Shown: in pieces, positions 1 through 8,668 of the stretch
Layout of the letters: every line of letters begins with the position of its first letter
How positions within the stretch are numbered: position 1 is the first letter of the stretch
NCBI GenBank assembly: GCA_965214475.1
Contig: OZ243953.1
Span: 1,736,001 to 1,800,000 of the forward strand
DNA length: 64,000 nucleotides
Source: SIRX01 sp965214475
Lineage (GTDB): Bacteria; Actinomycetota; Rubrobacteria; Rubrobacterales; Rubrobacteraceae
Direction of reading: 5' to 3'
Translations under genes and position numbers: made by a program
Notes under the pieces: model-generated
What the model saw: the letters and a program-made list of their open reading frames with translations, nothing else
Database searches by the model: none
What the model was told of the DNA's origin: nothing

Positions 1-551
1 AAATCTATTATGAATTCGACGCCTGCACCGAGAGCATTACTTAGGGCGGTGACGATGGGGCTGACACCGAGCACGCCAACTATCGCTAAGGCACCACCGA
101 TGATACCGGCGGAGAAGTTGTTTACCAGCATCTCGAATCCCTGTTTGACCTTGCCATGGAGAAGCTCGTCAAATTTCATTATCAAGTACGCGCCGAGCGG
201 CCCCATAATGAAAGCGCCTAGGAACATAGGGACGTCGGAGCCGACTATGGCACCCAGTGTTGCTATAGCGCCGACGACAGCCCCACGTACCCCATAGACC
301 ATCCGGCCCCCGCTGATACCGATCAGGAGCGGCAGAAGATAGATAAGCATGGGCTCCACCAACTGAGCCAACGTCTCGTTTGGAAGCCATCCATCGGGTA
401 TGAATAGAGCCGTGATCAAACCCCAAGCGATAAGAGCACCGATGTTCGGCATGACCATACCACTGAGGTAACTGCCAAACTTCTGAACCTTCATCCTGAG
501 ACTTGCGCTCGTCGACTCGCCCCCGCCGTTAGCGGTGCCTGACTGGGCCAT
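1..551 (-). CDS. mtlA: PTS mannitol transporter EIIC (N-terminal part)
   Basis: Membrane channel of the mannitol phosphotransferase system, which imports mannitol and phosphorylates it in the process. Reading from an ATG at 551, about 183 residues are visible before the window edge. After a hydrophilic stretch of about 19 residues comes KVQKFGSYLSGMVMPNIG, the typical MtlA opening, then hydrophobic helices and the conserved stretch GAIVGSDVPMFLGAFIMGPL. The C-terminal EIIC half and any EIIB domain lie outside the window. It is the last visible gene of a PTS run (fruK, EIIA, EIIBC, HPr) but sits about 250 bp beyond HPr, so it may have its own promoter. Mannitol specificity is inferred from similarity to MtlA. 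The family assignment is firm. Confidence 0.88.
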   Translation of the reverse strand, partial: MAQSGTANGGGESTSASLRMKVQKFGSYLSGMVMPNIGALIAWGLITALFIPDGWLPNETLAQLVEPMLIYLLPLLIGISGGRMVYGVRGAVVGAIATLGAIVGSDVPMFLGAFIMGPLGAYLIMKFDELLHGKVKQGFEMLVNNFSAGIIGGALAIVGVLGVSPIVTALSNALGAGVEFIID

Positions 552-612
552 TATCCTCTCCCTCTACTCGTTAAGGTGTTTAACCTACCTTTCACACGCA
601 GTCTACGCCTGT

Positions 613-622
613 AAACATGTTT
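613..622. promoter_or_regulatory. Palindrome upstream of mtlA
   Basis: A perfect 10-bp palindrome, AAACATGTTT, lies about 60 bp upstream of the mtlA start in the gap between HPr and mtlA. It could be a regulator-binding site controlling mannitol uptake apart from the fructose genes. There is no direct evidence, and a palindrome of this length can occur by chance. Confidence 0.25.
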
Positions 623-799
623 GTGCAATAAGTTATTAAAGCTGTCTCGGCACGAAAGTTGTTGACAAAATGGGAGTAGAGATCCCAGGCACTACGGAGA
701 TCTCGCGATTGCAGTGGACTTTCAGAAGTTTCTCTCACAATCTCCGCTCTCGTCGCCACGCGTACCACCTCAGTCAAAGACGTAGGCCTTGCGTTAGTC

Positions 800-1060
800 C
801 TAGACTTCCGCGTTGGTTACAAGGTCAGCCAACGCGTCCGCCGCCGCTTCTTCGTCATCTCCCTCGGCCCGGATCGTAGGCTCATCGTCCTTGGCAGCCC
901 CGAAACTCATCAGGCTCAGCGAACTCTTGGCGGTGGCTTCTTTGTCGCTTTTGATCACCTTGATGTTCGAGTCGTATTTCTTGGCTTCCTTGACGAACTC
1001 CGCCGCCGGACGGGCGTGAAGCCCTTCTTCGGGGACTATGGTGACTTCTCTCTCCTGCAC
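800..1060 (-). CDS. ptsH: Phosphocarrier protein HPr
   Basis: HPr takes phosphate from enzyme I and passes it to the EIIA proteins of the PTS; it is a soluble cytoplasmic protein. A GTG start at 1060, preceded by GGAG about 8 nt upstream, gives 86 residues and places the active histidine in GLHARPAAEF at exactly position 15 and the serine of KSSLSLMSFG at position 46, the canonical sites for phosphotransfer and for regulatory kinase phosphorylation. An in-frame ATG at 1096 would add 12 residues and break that numbering. It follows the fructose EIIBC gene. No ptsI (enzyme I) is in the window, so phosphate must come from elsewhere in the genome. Confidence 0.93.
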   Translation of the reverse strand: MQEREVTIVPEEGLHARPAAEFVKEAKKYDSNIKVIKSDKEATAKSSLSLMSFGAAKDDEPTIRAEGDDEEAAADALADLVTNAEV

Positions 1061-1155
1061 GTTTCGTTCTCCGCTTTTCCTGTCTCCGGCTCTCATATCA
1101 GGTAGGCTCCGGCCGCTGTGTGAGCACGACCAGAACCTGTTTTCTACAGGATCGT

Positions 1156-2592
1156 CTAGGACGCTTCGGAAGTTGCTTTTTCTTTATCCGCCCCGCCGGT
1201 GAACTCCTTTACCCCGACCACGAGTGCCGCGCTGACGACCGTACCGATAGCGATAGCCAACAGATAGAGCGGCCAGTTTCCGATTAGCCCGATGACGAAG
1301 ATGCCGCCATGTGGGGCCCGCAGCGTCGCATTGAACGCCAGCGACAGCGACGCCGTGAGTGCCGAGCCGACCATCATGGTGGGTATCACGCGCAGCGGGT
1401 CCGCCGCGGCGAATGGTATAGCGCCCTCGGTGATGAACGAGGCTCCCATTACCCAGTTCGCCTGTCCGGCGCGCTGCTCGGCGGGGGTGAAGAGCTTACC
1501 CCGGACGGCGGTCGCAAGTGCGAGGGCCAGCGGTGGGACCATACCGGCGGCCATTACCGCCGCCATCGGGGCGAAGGCGCTGGCTTCGAGCCCGGCTATG
1601 GCGAAAGCGTAAGCAGCCTTGTTCACCGGGCCGCCCATGTCGAAAGCCATCATCGAGCCGAGGATGATGCCGAGCAGGATCGCGTTGGTTCCTTCGAGGC
1701 TCCCCAGCCAGTTCTCCAGCCCGGTGGTCGCCGAGGCGATGGGCTGGCCCAGCACCACGATCATTAGCGTACCGACCACCAGGACCCCGACGAGCGGATA
1801 AATCAAGATGGGCATGAGACGTTGAAACCCGCCGGGAATTTTGATCTTTTTGAGCAGCATGATCACGGCGCCGGCCAGGAGCCCGGAGGCAATACCGCCG
1901 AGGAACCCGGCTCCGATCTCGTTGGCGATGAGACCGCCCACGATTCCCGGCGCGATAGCGGGCCTATCTGCCATCGCGTAGGCGATAAACCCGGAGAGTA
2001 TCGGGACGAGCATCCCGAAAGCGGTAGACCCAATCGTGAAGATCATGGCCGCTATGGTGAAGTTCTCGTAGACATCCACCTCGGTTACTTCGACTGCGCC
2101 ACCGAGTGCAAATGCCAACGCGATCAGGATGCCACCCGCCACGACGAAAGGGATCATGTAGCTGACGCCGGTCATGAGCCAGCGTCGCACTTCCGCGCCC
2201 CAGCCGGAGCCGCCCATGTCCGTGGGCACGCCACCTTCATCTTCGTCTTCTTGCGCCTGGGCCTCCGCACTCTCCTGGCCTTCACCCTGCTCGGCGGCCT
2301 TTACGGCCCGCTCGACGACCTCGCCAGGCTTGTCCATAGCTTCCCTGAGCCGGACCTCTACTTGCGGTTTGCCGTCGAAGCGGTTTCGATCGGCGACGGT
2401 GGCGTCAGCGGCGATGATGATCGCATCGGCGTCTTTTATCGTCTGCTGGTCTACAAACTCCGCGCCGGACGCACCGTGGATCTCTACTTCGATCTCATGT
2501 TCTGTATCTTTGACCGCTTCTTCGAGCGCCTCAGCGGCCATCGCGCTGTGGGCGATGCCCGTCGGGCATGCGGTAACCCCTACGAACTTCAT
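1156..2592 (-). CDS. fruA: PTS fructose transporter EIIBC
   Basis: Fructose permease of the PTS: it transports fructose and delivers it as fructose 1-phosphate. The N-terminal EIIB domain (about residues 1-100) begins MKFVGVTACPTGIAHS, with the phospho-accepting Cys9 in the CPTGIAH motif. An acidic linker (about 105-125) leads to a membrane EIIC domain of several helices from about residue 140, with GGPVNKAAYAFA and a late APHGGIFV segment typical of fructose EIIC. At 478 residues it is normal for a B-C protein without a fused EIIA. The separate EIIA gene lies 48 bp upstream and HPr lies downstream, so the whole fructose cascade except enzyme I is encoded here. Confidence 0.95.
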   Translation of the reverse strand: MKFVGVTACPTGIAHSAMAAEALEEAVKDTEHEIEVEIHGASGAEFVDQQTIKDADAIIIAADATVADRNRFDGKPQVEVRLREAMDKPGEVVERAVKAAEQGEGQESAEAQAQEDEDEGGVPTDMGGSGWGAEVRRWLMTGVSYMIPFVVAGGILIALAFALGGAVEVTEVDVYENFTIAAMIFTIGSTAFGMLVPILSGFIAYAMADRPAIAPGIVGGLIANEIGAGFLGGIASGLLAGAVIMLLKKIKIPGGFQRLMPILIYPLVGVLVVGTLMIVVLGQPIASATTGLENWLGSLEGTNAILLGIILGSMMAFDMGGPVNKAAYAFAIAGLEASAFAPMAAVMAAGMVPPLALALATAVRGKLFTPAEQRAGQANWVMGASFITEGAIPFAAADPLRVIPTMMVGSALTASLSLAFNATLRAPHGGIFVIGLIGNWPLYLLAIAIGTVVSAALVVGVKEFTGGADKEKATSEAS

Positions 2593-2640
2593 ACTACTGC
2601 TCCTTTTTCATTTCGTCTCGCGGCGCAAAGTTCACCCGCG

Positions 2641-3102
2641 CTAGGTAGAGATCTGCTCGCGCATCAGCTCCACAACCTGCTGCTCGTCCGATGCCTCGCG
2701 CAGCGCGGTGCGGAACTCGTCGTGCATGAGCCGACGGGCAAGCTGCTGGAGTACCTTTACGTGCAGGTTGTGCTCCCCATCGGGGGCGGCGATCAGGAAT
2801 ATGAGATCCGCCTTCTCTTCACCGTAGTCCAACGGCTCGGTAGTCCGTCCGAAAGCGACGCCCGCCTCGGATACCCCCGAAGACTTGGCGTGCGGGATGG
2901 CTATGCCCATCTCGAACGCGGTGCCGCCTGTCTCCTGTTCCCGCGCCATGACCGCCTCCACGTAAGTGTCGCGGTCGGAGAGCCGGCCATCCTTGTCCAA
3001 CAGGTCTGCGAGCGCAGAGATAACCGACTCCTGGTCGTTGGCCTCTATGTCCAGGGCCACCAACTCTTTGCTGGTAATGTCGTCTATAGAGATTTCGCTC
3101 AT
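2641..3102 (-). CDS. PTS fructose EIIA component
   Basis: Soluble phosphocarrier that receives phosphate from HPr and hands it to the EIIB domain of the neighbouring fructose permease. The 153-residue protein is a single PTS EIIA type-2 domain. The active-site histidine is His71, in MGIAIPHAKSSGV, and the family glycine-rich surroundings (QETGGTAFEMG) precede it. Its start overlaps the fruK stop by 4 nt, so translation is coupled with the kinase gene. Fructose-type specificity follows from being placed between fruK and fruA. Confidence 0.93.
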   Translation of the reverse strand: MSEISIDDITSKELVALDIEANDQESVISALADLLDKDGRLSDRDTYVEAVMAREQETGGTAFEMGIAIPHAKSSGVSEAGVAFGRTTEPLDYGEEKADLIFLIAAPDGEHNLHVKVLQQLARRLMHDEFRTALREASDEQQVVELMREQIST

Positions 3103-4049
3103 CTCGGTGCTTCTCCTTTCAGTTTTCTTTCCATGTCAAACTCCGTGCGGAGGCTTACCGCCTCCCGGTCCAGATCCCCCGGCGTAGGTCCTCGCGAGCC
3201 GGGTAATCGCGTGGCCGCCGCGCCCCAGGCAACCGCCTCTACGAGGACGGCCTCCCGATCCCCCGCCGCGAAAAGGAACCCAGCCAGCAATGAATCCCCG
3301 GCGCCTACCGTGCTCCGGGGGGTAAACGGCGGCGTGTCAGCGTGCAAGGCGCCCTCCCCATCTAGCAGAATCGCCCCATCCGCCCCCAGCGAGACGAGAA
3401 CATTGCCGACACCTCCGGCCCAGACCTCCTTTGCTGCCTCCAGTACGTCGCCGAAAGTAGCGAGTTCCCGTCCAACGAGCTCGGATAGCTCCTCCAGATT
3501 CGGCTTTATGAGGTCCGGTCCTTCTTCGAGCGCCGCCGCGAGCGGCGGACCGCTGCTGTCTACGGCGGACCGGCAACCGGCATCCCGAGCGAGGGACACG
3601 ACCCTCGCGTAGAGATTCTCGGGCACGCCGAGCGGCATGCTGCCACAGGCGGCCACCCACGTTGCGCCGCGCGCCGCATCGGCCGTCTTGCTGAGCATCC
3701 GTTCCAACTCATACTCGGAGAGCTGAGACCCGGAGGCGTTGATCTTAGTTCCCACACCGTTCTCCTCGGCGAGGCTGACGTTCATGCGGACCGCCCCATC
3801 TACCGGGACCTGGATCAAATCAACCTCCGCACCTTCAAGCAGGGACAGGAACTGCTCTCCGCTCGGACCACCGACCGGCGCCACAGCCTGAGAAGCCGCC
3901 CCATTGGCTATGAGGTTGCGGGTGACGTTGATCCCCTTGCCGCCGGCCTCCACTGACATAAACTCGGACCGCTGAACCTCTCCGCGAACCAGCTCATCCA
4001 ACTCGTAGGTGAGGTCCAGGCTCGGATTGGGCGTAAAGGTCAAGATCAC
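3099..4049 (-). CDS. fruK: 1-phosphofructokinase
   Basis: Converts fructose 1-phosphate, the product of the fructose PTS, into fructose 1,6-bisphosphate for glycolysis. This PfkB/ribokinase-family protein of 316 residues starts MILTFTPNPSLDLTYEL, a typical 1-phosphofructokinase opening. It carries the sugar-binding GGKGINVTRNL motif near residue 37 and the C-terminal STVGAGDSLLAGF motif, which holds the catalytic aspartate and the anion hole. It is the first gene of the PTS operon and lies divergent from the SorC-type regulator, with a 289-bp intergenic region between them. Tagatose-6-phosphate kinase is the main alternative in this subfamily, but the operon favours FruK. Confidence 0.93.
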   Translation of the reverse strand: MILTFTPNPSLDLTYELDELVRGEVQRSEFMSVEAGGKGINVTRNLIANGAASQAVAPVGGPSGEQFLSLLEGAEVDLIQVPVDGAVRMNVSLAEENGVGTKINASGSQLSEYELERMLSKTADAARGATWVAACGSMPLGVPENLYARVVSLARDAGCRSAVDSSGPPLAAALEEGPDLIKPNLEELSELVGRELATFGDVLEAAKEVWAGGVGNVLVSLGADGAILLDGEGALHADTPPFTPRSTVGAGDSLLAGFLFAAGDREAVLVEAVAWGAAATRLPGSRGPTPGDLDREAVSLRTEFDMERKLKGEAPR

Positions 4050-4248
4050 GAGCTTTTCACCTCTGCTCTAGCGGCGCACGCGAAGCGCCTCACGAACTCG
4101 ATACGAGCAGATAATTCTAGACTCCCATCGTTCACTCTCAGGGCCGGAGAGTACCTTGCTCCAACCGTAGACTTTTCTTCGTATGTCTTTCCGGTACCCA
4201 CAGCCCTCTACCCCTAATATCTTCACACCGGCGTGGCTCCTTACAAGA

Positions 4249-4277
4249 ACCATAGCGTCATTCACCTGTTGCGTCAA
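4249..4277 (-). promoter_or_regulatory. Candidate promoter of the fructose operon
   Basis: On the minus strand a TTGACG box (4277-4272) is followed after 17 bp by TATGGT (4254-4249), a reasonable housekeeping sigma-factor promoter. Transcription would start near 4242 and leave a leader of about 190 nt before fruK. The spacing is ideal, but the -10 box matches the consensus only partly. Confidence 0.4.
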
Positions 4278-4310
4278 GTGTGAATGTTTTGGTTATATGT
4301 GCAGAACTGT

Positions 4311-4325
4311 ATTGTAACTTACAAT
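4311..4325. promoter_or_regulatory. Candidate operator between fruK and its regulator
   Basis: A perfect inverted repeat, ATTGTAA-C-TTACAAT, lies between the divergent fruK and SorC-type regulator genes, 14 bp before the regulator start codon. Position and symmetry suggest the binding site of the neighbouring regulator, which would then control itself and perhaps the sugar operon. This is inference from position only. Confidence 0.45.
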
Positions 4326-4338
4326 TCTAAGGGATACG

Positions 4339-5442
4339 GTGACGTTGGTTAGAAGAGCGGATACGCGAGTTGTGGCACAATTGTTTGGGCACTCTCAAGA
4401 GGATGTGGATGTGGATATAGAACAGCGTCGCCGGAACGATCTAACAGAAGACGGGTTGTTGTTGTTAGCTGAGGTAGCGCACCTCTACTACATCAAGAAC
4501 CTTACCCAAGAGCACGTTGCAGAGCGCATCGGGGTGTCGCGGTCCAACGTGTCCCGCATGTTGAAAGAGGCGCGGGCCCGGGGTCTGGTGGAGATAAGGG
4601 TCCACGCGCCGTTGACGGCGGCCACGGATCTCCAGGAGGAGATAGAGGAGCGTCTCGGTCTCCGGGAATGCCTCGTTCTATCTAATCCCAGGGTAGGGAC
4701 CGATCCTAGCCAGCCTACCGACAGAGTTGCCCGGATAAGCGCACTGGGGGCCCGTTATCTGCAGCAGAATATCCCCGACGGCAGCACCGTGGGCGTGAGT
4801 TGGAGCAGCACCGTCCATCACGTAGTCAGCACCAGGTATCTACAGGAAAAAAGCAACTCCACCGCGGTCCAGTTGATGGGCAGTATCGGCGGGTCTATCG
4901 TCGAGCTCGACGGTGTCTCCATTACCGCGCGCCTCGCCGACGTCTTGGGCGCGAAGGCTCACTACCTGCACGCCCCCATGCTGTTCTCGGAGGCTTTCGT
5001 GAGAGATGGCCTGCTGCGCGACCCGCACATCCAGAAAACCCTGGAAGTAGCCCGGAGCGCAGACTTCATGGTGGCCTCGGTCGGCATCATAAACCGGAAC
5101 TCGGGACAGTACCGTACCGGCTACCTCGACGACGACGACCTGAAGCACATCCGGGCCCAGGGAGCGGTCGGCGATATCTGCGGTTCCTACTTCGCCCGCG
5201 ACGGCTCCCCGGTCCGACTAGAGATGAACGAACGCACGATAGCCATAGAGTTCGAGGAGATGAGAGCCATCCCGAACCGTATCGGCGTCAGCGGCGGACC
5301 CAATAAGGCGCTCCCGAATATCGGCGCCGTGCGCGCAGGTTTACTCAACGTCCTGATCACCGACGAAGACACCGCCCATGAGATGCTGGACCTCTTGAAC
5401 AGTGAAGACTCCGCAACAACCTCCAGCGCCCACACGGCGTAA
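4339..5442 (+). CDS. SorC/DeoR-family sugar-binding transcriptional regulator
   Basis: Probable effector-controlled regulator of the divergent fructose PTS operon. The 367-residue protein has a helix-turn-helix at about residues 52-82 (LTQEHVAERIGVSRSNVSRM) followed by a C-terminal sugar-phosphate sensing domain of the SorC family. In that domain the segments STVGVSWSST, VQLMGSIGG and IGVSGGPNKALPNIGAVRAG match the conserved ligand-binding loops. A GTG start at 4339 has AAGGGA just upstream. The first 35 or so residues are not typical of the family, so an internal start cannot be ruled out. The likely inducer is fructose 1-phosphate or a related sugar phosphate, inferred only from the neighbouring operon. 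Confidence 0.85.
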   Translation: MTLVRRADTRVVAQLFGHSQEDVDVDIEQRRRNDLTEDGLLLLAEVAHLYYIKNLTQEHVAERIGVSRSNVSRMLKEARARGLVEIRVHAPLTAATDLQEEIEERLGLRECLVLSNPRVGTDPSQPTDRVARISALGARYLQQNIPDGSTVGVSWSSTVHHVVSTRYLQEKSNSTAVQLMGSIGGSIVELDGVSITARLADVLGAKAHYLHAPMLFSEAFVRDGLLRDPHIQKTLEVARSADFMVASVGIINRNSGQYRTGYLDDDDLKHIRAQGAVGDICGSYFARDGSPVRLEMNERTIAIEFEEMRAIPNRIGVSGGPNKALPNIGAVRAGLLNVLITDEDTAHEMLDLLNSEDSATTSSAHTA

Positions 5443-5602
5443 TCCCCAGTTATTCGACGGCGTTCACCGGCCGCCAAGTTACACGCTTGTAAACCACTCG
5501 CAACAATTTGATAACAGGATCTAATTTCCCGCCAATCACCCTTGTTTGCAACTCCAAGAGGAATAGAATCAGAGAATATATGCACGTAGCATATAGTTAG
5601 AA

Positions 5603-6820
5603 GTGAGTTTGATATTGCGAATGAGCAAGTTCGTACAGAGTGCTGTCGAGAGGAGGTGGTTGATCACGAGTACAGGAACCCTTATAAGGACACGAATGGA
5701 CGGTTGGATGCCCGAGTTTCTCCGGCGATTTGGGACGGCTCTGGCTCGTCTATGGTCGGAGAGAGGTCAGATCCTCCAGAAAGCACTGGCCGCGGGCGTC
5801 GCATATTGGATTGCCTCGGTCCCACTCGGCCACGAACAGCCGGCTTTCGCTTCGATAGCGGCGCTCATCTCGTTGTCCGTCGTAACCGGTAAGGAAGGCC
5901 GTCAGGCGATAGAGCTGGTTTTCGGTGTGGCTTGCGGCCTTGCGGTAACCAGCCTCTTGATCTCGGCCATTGGTTCCGGCGCGTTGCAGATAGCCCTCGT
6001 CGTAGGTTTGGCAACAGGATTGGTAATGTTCTTCGGTGGGGGAGCCTTGTCCACTACCGAAGCCGGAGTGTCGGCGCTCTTGATGGTAATTCTCGCGTCA
6101 CCAAGCTCTGACCTGACGGGCGAACGCTTTATCGAGGCGCTGGTGGGTAGCGGCATGGCATTGGTCATTCGGGCGATCTTTCCCCACAACCCCGGCGAGA
6201 CGGTCGAGAAGGCGGCGCATCCGATCTTCGATGAGTTCGTTGGCGTACTGGAGGAAATCTACGAGGCACTTTACACAGGAGACCTCGGACAGGCAGAAGG
6301 CGCCTTGAGAAAAGCGCGGCGTATAGATGACCGGGTAGGCGGGCTCAAGGAATCTCTCGAAGCTGAATACGGCAGCGTGCGGCTCTCCCCAACTCGAAGG
6401 CGGTCGCTCGGCCGGCTCGGTTTCTACGCCCGGGCCGCAGACCAACTCGACCTCGCCGTGCGTGATAGTCGAGGCCTGGCCCGCGCCGCGGTTGCCTTGG
6501 TACGGACCGATGGTGCGAACCATGAACCCCTCGCCGAGAGCGTCCTGAAGCTGGCCCAGGCAGTTCAGGCACTGGACATATATCTCGAAGACCCCGAGCA
6601 TCCACTGGATACCCGCAGCTACGCGCTGCAGGCCGCCGGTGAGGCTACCATCGTGCTCCACCAGCGTAACGACCTCGAAACCAACATGATCGTCGGCCAG
6701 ATCCGGTCCACAGCCCTGGACCTGCTACAGGCCTCCGGCATGGACTACACCACGGCGACACAAGAGCTGGACGCCGCCGTCCTCCGAGCCACAGACGCCC
6801 GGCATTCGACATCCAAATAA
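5603..6820 (+). CDS. FUSC-like aromatic acid exporter family membrane protein
   Basis: Inner-membrane protein resembling the FUSC/aromatic acid exporter group, whose members are thought to export small aromatic or toxic acids; the substrate here is unknown. Of 405 residues, about 48-195 form a block of hydrophobic helices (ALAAGVAYWIASVPLG, GLATGLVMFFGGGAL and others). The second half is a soluble alpha-helical domain rich in Arg and Asp, as in YgaE/YqjA-type family members. An alternative ATG start lies at 5621. No Shine-Dalgarno site is evident, and a TATAGT hexamer ends only 5 nt before the GTG, so the mRNA may be leaderless. It stands alone between the regulator and the NlpC gene. Confidence 0.7.
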   Translation: MSLILRMSKFVQSAVERRWLITSTGTLIRTRMDGWMPEFLRRFGTALARLWSERGQILQKALAAGVAYWIASVPLGHEQPAFASIAALISLSVVTGKEGRQAIELVFGVACGLAVTSLLISAIGSGALQIALVVGLATGLVMFFGGGALSTTEAGVSALLMVILASPSSDLTGERFIEALVGSGMALVIRAIFPHNPGETVEKAAHPIFDEFVGVLEEIYEALYTGDLGQAEGALRKARRIDDRVGGLKESLEAEYGSVRLSPTRRRSLGRLGFYARAADQLDLAVRDSRGLARAAVALVRTDGANHEPLAESVLKLAQAVQALDIYLEDPEHPLDTRSYALQAAGEATIVLHQRNDLETNMIVGQIRSTALDLLQASGMDYTTATQELDAAVLRATDARHSTSK

Positions 6821-7073
6821 AGATCCCGACGAGCAGACCAGTTCTTGTCGGTAACGTGCGTAAATACCGTGCCGCTCCGCTCAAGAACTACATAAAGATC
6901 GGATAAAACACAGAGTCTGACCGCTCGTTCCGCCGAGACCGCTCCACCCCGGAGCCAGCTCGCTTTCGACAAAATCTGCTCTTGTAATTCAAAGTTCACT
7001 AAAAGCTCATAACAGGTTCATCGGCACATGTTTTCTTTATCTGGAACTTAGCCACGACGGAGGAGGCCGCGTA

Positions 7074-7628
7074 ATGAACCAACAACCTGAGGACCTGTAC
7101 TCGGAGACTCACTCATTCGGGAGACGCTCCATGCTACTGCGACTCTTTTCAGCCATCCTTGCAAGCCTGGGGGTAATTTTCTTTGTTTTCCTGTCGGCGC
7201 CTGTTGCCAAAGCGCAAGAGATATCGGTCACTACAGGGGCAAATTTCGGAACTACCACAGGCCAGCAGGTGGTACAGGAAGCTCTCAAATACGAAGGCGT
7301 TCCCTTCGTTCTCGGCGGTCCTGCGGCGTGTGTACCGGGGTGGCAGATGGACTGCACCTGTCTCACCACCACCGTTTTCAGGAAGTTCGGCTTTGAGCTC
7401 CCCGACGTGCCAACCGCCCTGGTGTACTATGGCGCACCGGTCTACGGACCACCGCGAGCCGGGGACGTTCACGTGTGGGGCCCACCCGGAGACGGTACGG
7501 GTGGACATGTCGCCATCGACATGGGTAATGGCAACATCGTTCACGCCAACATGGGAACCATGTCTACCAGCGTCACGCCAATGTACGAGGATCCCAACTA
7601 CCTCGGCGTCTGGAGGCTCGTTTATTGA
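7074..7628 (+). CDS. Secreted NlpC/P60-type cell-wall peptidase
   Basis: Predicted exported cysteine peptidase that cleaves peptidoglycan stem peptides. An N-terminal signal sequence (hydrophobic core about residues 21-42) ends in APVAKAQE, with likely cleavage after AKA. The rest is one NlpC/P60 domain. The catalytic Cys94 sits in WQMDCTCLTTT, the usual D-C context, and His145 in GGHVAIDMGNG is the general base; His157 in NIVHANMG may be the third polar residue. The second Cys at 96 replaces the usual small residue after the active Cys and is mildly unusual. There are no cell-wall-binding repeats, so the enzyme is minimal at 184 residues. A strong GGAGGAGG ribosome site lies just upstream. 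The 253 bp before it show no recognisable riboswitch. Confidence 0.85.
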   Translation: MNQQPEDLYSETHSFGRRSMLLRLFSAILASLGVIFFVFLSAPVAKAQEISVTTGANFGTTTGQQVVQEALKYEGVPFVLGGPAACVPGWQMDCTCLTTTVFRKFGFELPDVPTALVYYGAPVYGPPRAGDVHVWGPPGDGTGGHVAIDMGNGNIVHANMGTMSTSVTPMYEDPNYLGVWRLVY

Positions 7629-7675
7629 TCTCCGGCAGCGCAAGGCAGAACCTCTACCGCTGCTCAGGACTAGGG

Positions 7676-8584
7676 CTAGTCTTCTTTGCGCTTTCTCGAA
7701 ACGTAGCGCATGAGACCGTCCACAAGCATCTCATAGTTGCCGGCTAGATCGTAGTGCTCGCTCTCTTCGGGACTGGCGCCTTCAGTAAGCATCTCGGCGT
7801 CGCCTTTGGCTTTTAGCTCGTCGGCGATCTGCTCCCGTTCCGCTCCTTCGTCTATCTGCTCCTCGACAAAGAGCAGCCAATCCTGGAGCCGTTGCTCCAG
7901 CTCTCCCATGTGCCGGTCCACGTCCTCGTAGCTTCCGTAGTGCGTTGGACAGACGACCTGTGGATCTATTTGCCGCACGGTCTGTATGCTCTGCATCCAG
8001 GCCTCCACGTCTATCTCCGGCGGCGGCGTCGGAGGCCGGACGTAAGACTGTCCCGGCAGCCGGATGCCAGCCACATCCCCGGCGAAGAGCGTCCCGAACC
8101 CCGGTTCGAGGTAGGCGAGGTGGTGGTAAGCGTGGCCCGGCGTATAGTGGGTGGTGAGAACTCCACCATCAATCTCTATCTCCTCGCCGCCTTCGAGGGA
8201 CACGAGACGGTCTTCGGGGACGGGGAGCACTTCGCCCCAGAGCTCTTCCATCCGGTCGCCGTAGATGCGGGTCGCGCTCTTGAGGAGTTTGGATGGGTCT
8301 ACCAGGTGCGGGTGGCCGATCCCGTGTACGTAGAACATCGCGTTCGGCAGAAGCTCCGTCAGGTTGCCCGAAGCCCCGGAATGGTCCAGGTGGACGTGCG
8401 TCAGAAAGACCTGGCTCACGTCCTCCGGCGATACGCCGTTTTGCTTCAGTCCACCCATCAAATCGTCCAGACACGTCGTCGGGCCGGTCTCCACGAGCGC
8501 CGCCGATTCGTCTCCGATCAGCAGGAAGGATGCTATTACCTGCTCGGTCCCCAAGAAGTTCAAATCTATCGTCTCTATCTTCAT
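7676..8584 (-). CDS. MBL-fold metallo-hydrolase
   Basis: Cytoplasmic metallo-beta-lactamase-fold hydrolase of unknown substrate. The metal-binding signature LTHVHLDHSG gives His63, His65, Asp67 and His68. Further ligands appear in FAGDVAGIR (Asp), TTHYTPGHAYHHL (His) and CPTHYGSYEDV (His). The C-terminal 70 residues are acidic and probably helical. Such proteins include glyoxalase II-like hydrolases, lactonases and flavin-independent thioesterases; sequence alone does not separate them. A TATAAT hexamer on the minus strand at 8618-8613 lies about 28 bp upstream of the ATG and may be its -10 element. It is divergent from apgM and looks monocistronic. Confidence 0.85.
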   Translation of the reverse strand: MKIETIDLNFLGTEQVIASFLLIGDESAALVETGPTTCLDDLMGGLKQNGVSPEDVSQVFLTHVHLDHSGASGNLTELLPNAMFYVHGIGHPHLVDPSKLLKSATRIYGDRMEELWGEVLPVPEDRLVSLEGGEEIEIDGGVLTTHYTPGHAYHHLAYLEPGFGTLFAGDVAGIRLPGQSYVRPPTPPPEIDVEAWMQSIQTVRQIDPQVVCPTHYGSYEDVDRHMGELEQRLQDWLLFVEEQIDEGAEREQIADELKAKGDAEMLTEGASPEESEHYDLAGNYEMLVDGLMRYVSRKRKED

Positions 8585-8668
8585 CGCTCTCCCCTGTGAT
8601 CGTTTAACGCGGATTATACAGGGGTACTTTGGTAGACTGCCGGAACCGCAAATGAGGAGGATGTTGCT

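Noticed and set aside
662..684. TTGACA on the plus strand as a promoter
   Set aside because: No -10 box follows at the right distance and there is no plus-strand gene downstream.
1822..3612. A 596-codon frame on the plus strand opposite the fructose PTS genes
   Set aside because: It is the antisense shadow of fruA, EIIA and fruK, has no family features and an unlikely composition. The minus-strand proteins are fully conserved.
4068..4277. A 69-codon minus-strand frame in the fruK leader
   Set aside because: It lies across the candidate promoter, has no ribosome site and no recognisable sequence.
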